Below, piece after piece: positions 58,717 through 64,000 of a stretch of 64,000 bases of DNA (its first letter is position 1; every line of letters starts with the position of its first letter). This DNA is from Bacteroidota bacterium. Lineage in GTDB: Bacteria > Bacteroidota > Bacteroidia > AKYH767-A > OLB10. The stretch spans positions 235,397 to 299,396 of the forward strand of contig JADKFV010000004.1 in NCBI GenBank assembly GCA_016717325.1, given 5' to 3'. The position numbers and the translations under genes are program-made. The notes beneath the pieces were generated by a model, which was not told the origin of the DNA, ran no database searches, and worked only from the letters and a program-made list of their open reading frames with translations.

Positions 58717-61700
58717 TTATTCATCGGCATTTAAGCCATGACAAGCTTTGTATTTTTTACCACTGCCACATGGACAAGGATCGTTGCGCCCAATTTTTAC
58801 TTCGGCTTTTACCGGCATAGCCTTAGGGCGTGGGCCTTCGGGCATGGGCGGTTGTGGGCGGCCATTGCCTGGTTGCATGGCTGAGCGGCTTGGCGGAACT
58901 TCATCGTGCGATGTTTTTAATTTGCTCATATCGGCCTTGGGCAATGGCTTTGCTTCGCGCACCTGTTCGGGATCTTGCTGTGCTATATATCCTTTAAACA
59001 TTACTGATAAAATATCCTTATTTATAGAATCTACCATGCGCGAAAACAATCCGAACGATTCGAATTTATAAATCAACAAAGGATCTTTTTGTTCGTATAC
59101 AGCATTTTGTACGCTCTGTTTTAATTCATCCATTTCGCGCAAATGCTCTTTCCATTGATCATCAATTATCGAAAGTGTAATGTTACGTTCAAAGGCATGC
59201 ACAATTTCGGAGCCTTTACTTTCGTGGGCTTTTTTAAGATTCACAAGCACATTTATATTTCGTGTTCCATCGGTAAATGGCACCACAATATTTGTATACA
59301 CATGGCCTTGATTTGTATACACATCATTTATAACAGGCATGGCGCGCTCAGCAATTAATTTTGTTTTAAAACGGTAAGCATCGTGAACTACCTGATATAA
59401 ATTCTGAGTAAAATCTTCTTGTTTTGTTTTCGAAAATTCTTCTTGTGTGAATGGGCATTCCAAAGCAAAATAACGAATGAGGTCTAATTTAAAATCATCG
59501 AAATTTCCATTTTCGTGATGCGCTTTCACCACTGCATCGCACACATCATATTGCATGTTTAGCACATCGAGCGAAAGCCTGTCGCCATACAATGCATGTC
59601 TGCGTTTTGTATAAATGGCATTACGCTGATTGTTCATTACATCATCGTATTCGAGCAAACGCTTACGTGTACCAAAGTTGTTTTCTTCCACTTTCTTTTG
59701 TGCGCGTTCTATCGATTTCGAAATCATACTATGCTGAATCACCTCGCCTTCTTTGAATCCCATTTTGTCCATCAAACCGGCAATGCGTTCGCTACCAAAT
59801 AAACGCATAAGGTTATCTTCGAGCGAAACAAAAAATTGCGAACTACCGGGATCACCTTGTCGTCCGGCACGGCCACGCAACTGACGGTCCACCCTTCGCG
59901 ATTCATGACGCTCTGTTCCTATAATAGCAAGACCACCGGCTTCTTTTACGCCCACGCCAAGCTTTATATCGGTACCACGGCCTGCCATGTTGGTTGCAAT
60001 AGTCACAGTTCCTGTCTGCCCGGCTTCGGCCACAATTTCGGCTTCGCGTTGATGCATTTTTGCGTTAAGTACATTGTGCTTTATTTTGCGCATGTTCAAC
60101 ATACGGCTCAGCAATTCCGATATTTCTACCGATGTAGTTCCTACAAGTACAGGTCGCCCGGCTTCGGTAAGTTTTGCTATCTCTTCAATTACAGCATTAT
60201 ACTTTTCGCGCGTGGTGCGGTAAACCAAATCATCGCGATCGTCACGTGCAATTTTTCTATTTGTTGGTATGCTTACAACATCGAGTTTATATATTTTCCA
60301 AAATTCGCCCGCTTCTGTTTCGGCTGTACCGGTCATACCGGCAAGCTTGTGGTACATGCGGAAAAAATTTTGCAATGTTACCGTAGCATATGTTTGTGTG
60401 GGATCTTCAACTTTTACGTTTTCTTTTGTTTCTATGGCTTGATGCAATCCATCGGAGTAACGTCTGCCATCGAGCACACGGCCGGTTTGTTCATCTACAA
60501 TTTTTATTTTTCCATCTTCGCTGATAATGTATTCCACATCGCGCTCGAACAATGTGTAGGCTTTTAATAATTGATTGAGTGAATGTATGCGTTCGCTTTT
60601 TATTGAAAAATCGCGCATAAGATCGCTCTTGGCTTTCAATTTTTCTTCGTCAGGCATCGTTGCTTTTTCCAACTCTGCCATGTTGCCACCTACATCGGGC
60701 ATAAGGAAAAAATCTTTTTCGGTATTTTTACTTATCAACTCAATTCCTTTTTCGGAAAGTTCAACCGAGTTTTGTTTTTCATCAATTACAAAAAATAAAT
60801 CCGCATCTACCTTATGCATTTCTTTCGATTGATCCTGCATATAATGGTTTTCGGTTTTTGTAACAGTACCCGTATACCATCCTCACTCAAGAATTTTATA
60901 AGTGCTTTACTTTTTTGGTAATCCTCTAAAACAACGAAGCAACGGCAAGCCGGCTTCCTCAGTTTTTCCTTCGGACATTTTTTTCTTTGCATCGGCAATG
61001 GCAATGTTGAGATAATTTTTTTGTGCATTCATCAGCATTTCTACTTTTGGTTTCAATGCAACAAATTCCTGCACATCGCGCTTTGGTGTTGGTCCCGAAA
61101 TAATCAACGGTGTACGTGCATCATCTATCAACACGCTATCCACCTCATCCACTATGGCAAAATGATGTTCGCGTTGTACAATATCTTCGGGGCTGTGTGC
61201 CATATTATCGCGCAGATAGTCGAAACCAAATTCGTTGTTGGTGCCGTAAGTAATGTCGGCCAAATATGCCTTGCGCCTTGCTTCGCTGTTGGGCTGATGC
61301 TTATCGATACAATCCACAGTAAGGCCAAGAAATTCGAAAATAGTGCCGTTCCATTCGCTATCGCGTTTGGCAAGATAATCGTTCACCGTAACAATATGTA
61401 CACCGCAACCTGCCAATGCATTAAGGTAAATAGGAAGTGTAGCCACCAATGTTTTTCCTTCACCCGTGCCCATCTCGGCAATTTTACCCTGATGCAAAAC
61501 CGCACCGCCTATCAACTGCACATCGTAATGTACCATGTCCCAATTGATAGCAACACCGGCCGCAAGCCAACTGTTATCGTAAGTGGCCTGATCACCTTCT
61601 ATGCGGATGTTTGGTTTGCGAATAGATAAATCGCGATCGAGTTGTGTGGCAGTAACCGTAATGGTTTTATTGTCAGTAAAGCGGTGTGCAGTTTCTTTTA

Positions 61701-62052
61701 CAACAGCAAAAGCTTGCGGCATAATTTGTAAAAGCACTTCTTCAATTTTTTCGTTGCGCTTTTTTTTCAACTCATCTACTTCTTTGTATAGCGTATCTTT
61801 ATCGTCCACTTCCAAATCCTCGCTTTCGGCTTGTAAATTTAATTCGGCAATGCGGGTGTCAAATTCCGAAACATAATCGCGAATCTGATTTTTGAATTCT
61901 ATGGTTTTAGCACGCAATTCATCGTGGCTTAGGCCTTGTAATTTTTCGTACTCCGCTGCCACTTGTGGTACTATCGGGTTCAAGTCTTTTAAGTCTCTGT
62001 CGGACTTGGTGCCAAATACTTTGGAGATGGCTTTATTTAAAAAATCGAGCAT
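58717..62052 (-). CDS. secA: preprotein translocase ATPase SecA, with two compensating indels
   Basis: The N-terminal frame (62052-60907) holds the Walker [15 protein letters not shown] (about residue 195), [10 protein letters not shown] and [15 protein letters not shown]. It breaks at an A run (Ts at 60911-60916). A second frame then reads [19 protein letters not shown], to an A run (Ts at 60855-60859), and a third ([20 protein letters not shown]) continues to the end. Removing one base at the first site and adding one at the second gives 1111 residues, usual for Bacteroidota. GRGTDIKLG and [13 protein letters not shown] lie in the helicase part. The C-terminal zinc motif is [19 protein letters not shown]. 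SecA drives secretory proteins through SecYEG. Confidence 0.95.
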
Positions 62053-63030
62053 GTGTATTTTTAAAAAAAATGTTACTTAGTACGCTTCCAATAAGCAAGC
62101 CCTTAGGAATTTTACTGCCATAATTGCTATAACCTTACAACCTTACTGCGAAACGGGGAGCAAAAATAAAAAAATTGACATGATAATGGGGATTTAATTT
62201 CGGTCATTGGTCATTCAGGATTGTCATTGGTCATTGGGGATAGTCATTGGTCATTCAGGATTGTCATTGGGTATTGAGGATGGTCATTGGTTATTGAGGA
62301 TGGTCATTGGTCATTGTCATTGATCATTGCGAATTGTCGCAGTGAGTATTCTCGAACTGCGAATCAATCTCTGCCGGTCATTTGGCATTGTCACCCTTAG
62401 CGAAGTCGAAGGGGTGCATTGTCACCCTGAGCGAAGTCGAAGGGGGGTATAGTCGCCCTGAGCGAAGTCGGGGGGCATTGTCACCCTGAGCGAAGTCGAA
62501 GAGGGGTATAGTCATCCTGAGCGAAGTCGAAGGGGGCATTGTCACCCTGAGCGAAGTTGAAGGTGGGTATAGTCACCCTGAGCGAAGTCGAAGGGGGCAT
62601 TGTCACCTGAGCGAAGTCGAAGGGGGGTTTTGGCTTGTTGACTTTGAAATGCTGAGGTACAAAGCATCTCTGCCAGAATAGATGTCGCATCAAGATTGCC
62701 AGATGAAGCAATGGCTTTTCGATGCTGCGATTTTTTCAGTAGTTCCTCCTTCGCAATGACGCATGGAAATAACACAATAACATATCAGCAAAATAACAAA
62801 TCACCGCTGCGATTGATTCGGTCGTTCCTCAGTTCGAGAATACTCAATGCAAGCTCTTGGCAATGATGGAAGGAATAAAAATCAAATTTCTCGATTCAGA
62901 TTCTGTCAAACCATAAAAAATCAAAAATTAATGAGGCCTCTGAATCGGCTGTTTAAAATTTATTTTCCACATAGGGTCATGATTCTTGCACAAACTAAAT
63001 ATACTAAAATACTGAAAGCAAATATCGTTT
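62053..63030. repeat. intergenic repeats after secA
   Basis: The stretch has TGGTCATTG runs (about 62203-62320) and one ATTGCGAATTGTCGCAGTGAG unit (62325-62375). Eight variants of GTCACCCTGAGCGAAGTCGAAGG then follow (about 62390-62640), a unit common as a dispersed repeat in environmental genomes. Remnants of a TCCTTCGCAATGACG unit follow. No gene is supported here. Confidence 0.8.
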
Positions 63031-63064
63031 CGATTTGAAAGTGGAATTTTATAAAATTTGCCGC

Positions 63065-63370
63065 ATGCCAAAGATATTTGAGTATTGCGGAATAATATTC
63101 TTGTTTTATAGTGATGATCATTTGCCGGTGCATGTGCATGCGCAATATCAACAGTACCAAAACAAAATTGAATTCGTTTATGAAAATGGCGAATTTGTGA
63201 AATTAAAAATAAAAAAAGTAAAAGGCTATGAAGTGCTTCCGTTATCAAAATTAAAAGATGCTACTTTGTTTTGTAAATCATATCACTAGGAGATTATAGA
63301 AAAATGGAATGACTATTTTATTTTGAAGAAAAAAATAAAAGCTGTAAAAATCACAAAGAAAATCAAATAA
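63065..63370 (+). pseudogene. DUF4160-family protein with an in-frame TAG
   Basis: From ATG 63065, MPKIFEYCGIIFLFYSDD, HLPVHVHAQYQQYQNKIEF and VKGYEVLPLSKLKD match the DUF4160 pattern. A TAG at 63287 ends it early, and the same frame continues EIIEKWNDYFILKKK to TAA at 63368, matching the family C-terminus. The frame is unchanged, so this is a nonsense lesion or a miscalled base. The usual partner, DUF2442, starts four bases after the true stop. Such pairs are thought to act together in a toxin-antitoxin-like way, but the function is unproven. Confidence 0.8.
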
Positions 63371-63373
63371 AAA

Positions 63374-63625
63374 ATGAAAATAATTAACGTGATTGAAGCA
63401 AAATATTTGGAAGGGTATAAGATACAATTAACTTATAATGACAAGAAAATAAGGGTTGTAGATTTTGAAAAGTTTCTAAAAACAAGACCACATCCACAAT
63501 ATAACAAGTATAATGAATTGCACCATTTTAAGAAATTTAAAATCGAATGGGGGAACATTGTATGGGGAAAAGATTGGGATTTGATTTTCCCTGTAGACCA
63601 ATTATATAAAGGCAAAATTCATTAA
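63374..63625 (+). CDS. DUF2442-family protein
   Basis: An 83-residue protein with the DUF2442 layout: IEAKYLEGYKIQLTY at the start, then DFEKFLKTRP and HHFKKFKIEWGNIVWGKDWD, a conserved tail rich in W and D. The fold is small and strand-rich. The gene starts three bases after the DUF4160 stop, as usual for this pair. No motif gives a clear biochemical role. It ends 15 bases before a convergent T9SS gene. Confidence 0.85.
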   Translation: MKIINVIEAKYLEGYKIQLTYNDKKIRVVDFEKFLKTRPHPQYNKYNELHHFKKFKIEWGNIVWGKDWDLIFPVDQLYKGKIH

Positions 63626-63640
63626 AACAAATCTCATTGT

Positions 63641-64000
63641 TCACATCTTCACCACCCGCTCAACGCCCACCAAAGCATCACCATCAAATACTTTAAGCAA
63701 ATAATTTCCTGCGCTCAACCCTTGCAAATTTATTTGTGTATTAGTAGAAATTAGCATTTGCATTTGCAATTCTTTGCCAAGCATATCATATAACATTGCT
63801 TTGCAATTATTGCTTTGCAAATTTGTGGTGATGGTGATAAGATCGTTGGTTGGATTTGGGGCTATCATAAAATAGATATTTACATTTGCAGAATTTATGC
63901 CGAGGCAATCATCTACCCATACACTATCTATGGCAGTGTTGCTGCAACTGTTGCTATCGGTGTAGGTGTACATAAAATAATTCCAGCCATTGGTAACTGG
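63641..64000 (-). CDS. T9SS type A sorting-domain protein, C-terminal part only
   Basis: The frame is open to the right edge (PVTNGWNYFMYTYTDSNSC in the direction of the gene), so the start lies beyond the window. The visible 119 residues are the end of a large secreted protein: an SNTAIDSVWVDDCLG linker, then the sorting domain IYFMIAPNPTNDLITI, YDMLGKELQMQ, AGNYLLKVFDGD. The Met at 63973 is internal. Confidence 0.85.
   Translation of the reverse strand, partial: PVTNGWNYFMYTYTDSNSCSNTAIDSVWVDDCLGINSANVNIYFMIAPNPTNDLITITTNLQSNNCKAMLYDMLGKELQMQMLISTNTQINLQGLSAGNYLLKVFDGDALVGVERVVKM

Overview
The window looks like a chromosomal segment of a member of the Bacteroidota, probably Chitinophagales/Sphingobacteriia-like (inference). 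The signs are A+T-rich DNA, promoter motifs of the TAnnTTTG type, many secreted proteins ending in type IX secretion (T9SS, type A) sorting domains, the gliding lipoprotein GldH beside RicT, a HmuY/TonB receptor pair, and LytS-type kinases with sensor propellers. No rRNA, tRNA, CRISPR array or complete transposase gene was seen.

Layout. 0-2.2 kb: a decayed DUF559 nuclease, a decayed T9SS domain and lptC with a small membrane gene. 2.2-2.8 kb: palindromic repeats. 2.8-6.7 kb: an acetyltransferase, then hmuY and its TonB receptor. 7-12.3 kb: three T9SS proteins and a dead toxin-antitoxin locus whose vapC is split by an insertion with a 9-bp target duplication. 12.5-15.6 kb: fabH-accB-accC. 15.8-25.5 kb: a T9SS protein, a large phosphatase-TPR-sulfotransferase protein, mdh, a PAP2-like gene, rpoN and asnS. 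25.7-30.9 kb: a cluster of T9SS proteins that share blocks of identical DNA. 31-36 kb: a class A penicillin-binding protein, then DUF177-rpmF-plsX. 36-38.5 kb: 116-bp repeats around dinB. 38.5-47.7 kb: a Kir channel, an ABC ATPase, a methyltransferase, another T9SS protein, gldH and ricT. 48.5-55.5 kb: a SWIM protein, two LytS-type kinases and an RmlD-like reductase. 55.6-57.2 kb: 340-364 bp tandem repeats. 57.3-62 kb: prfB, with its programmed frameshift, and secA. The end holds repeats, a DUF4160/DUF2442 pair and a partial T9SS protein.

How the genes relate. FabH, AccB/AccC, PlsX and MDH serve lipid and central metabolism. PBP1A, LptC, GldH, SecA and the T9SS cargo build or populate the envelope. 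SecA exports the signal-peptide proteins that the T9SS later sorts.

Two themes stand out. First, many genes carry single-base indels, mostly in homopolymers, including essential ones (accC, prfB, secA). Removing each indel gives a family-sized protein, so residual sequencing error is the likeliest cause. A few lesions are in-frame stops or true insertions and look biological. Second, repeats are abundant: a 107-bp MITE-like element in three copies of equal length, in-frame palindromes in the linkers of T9SS proteins, and several tandem intergenic arrays.
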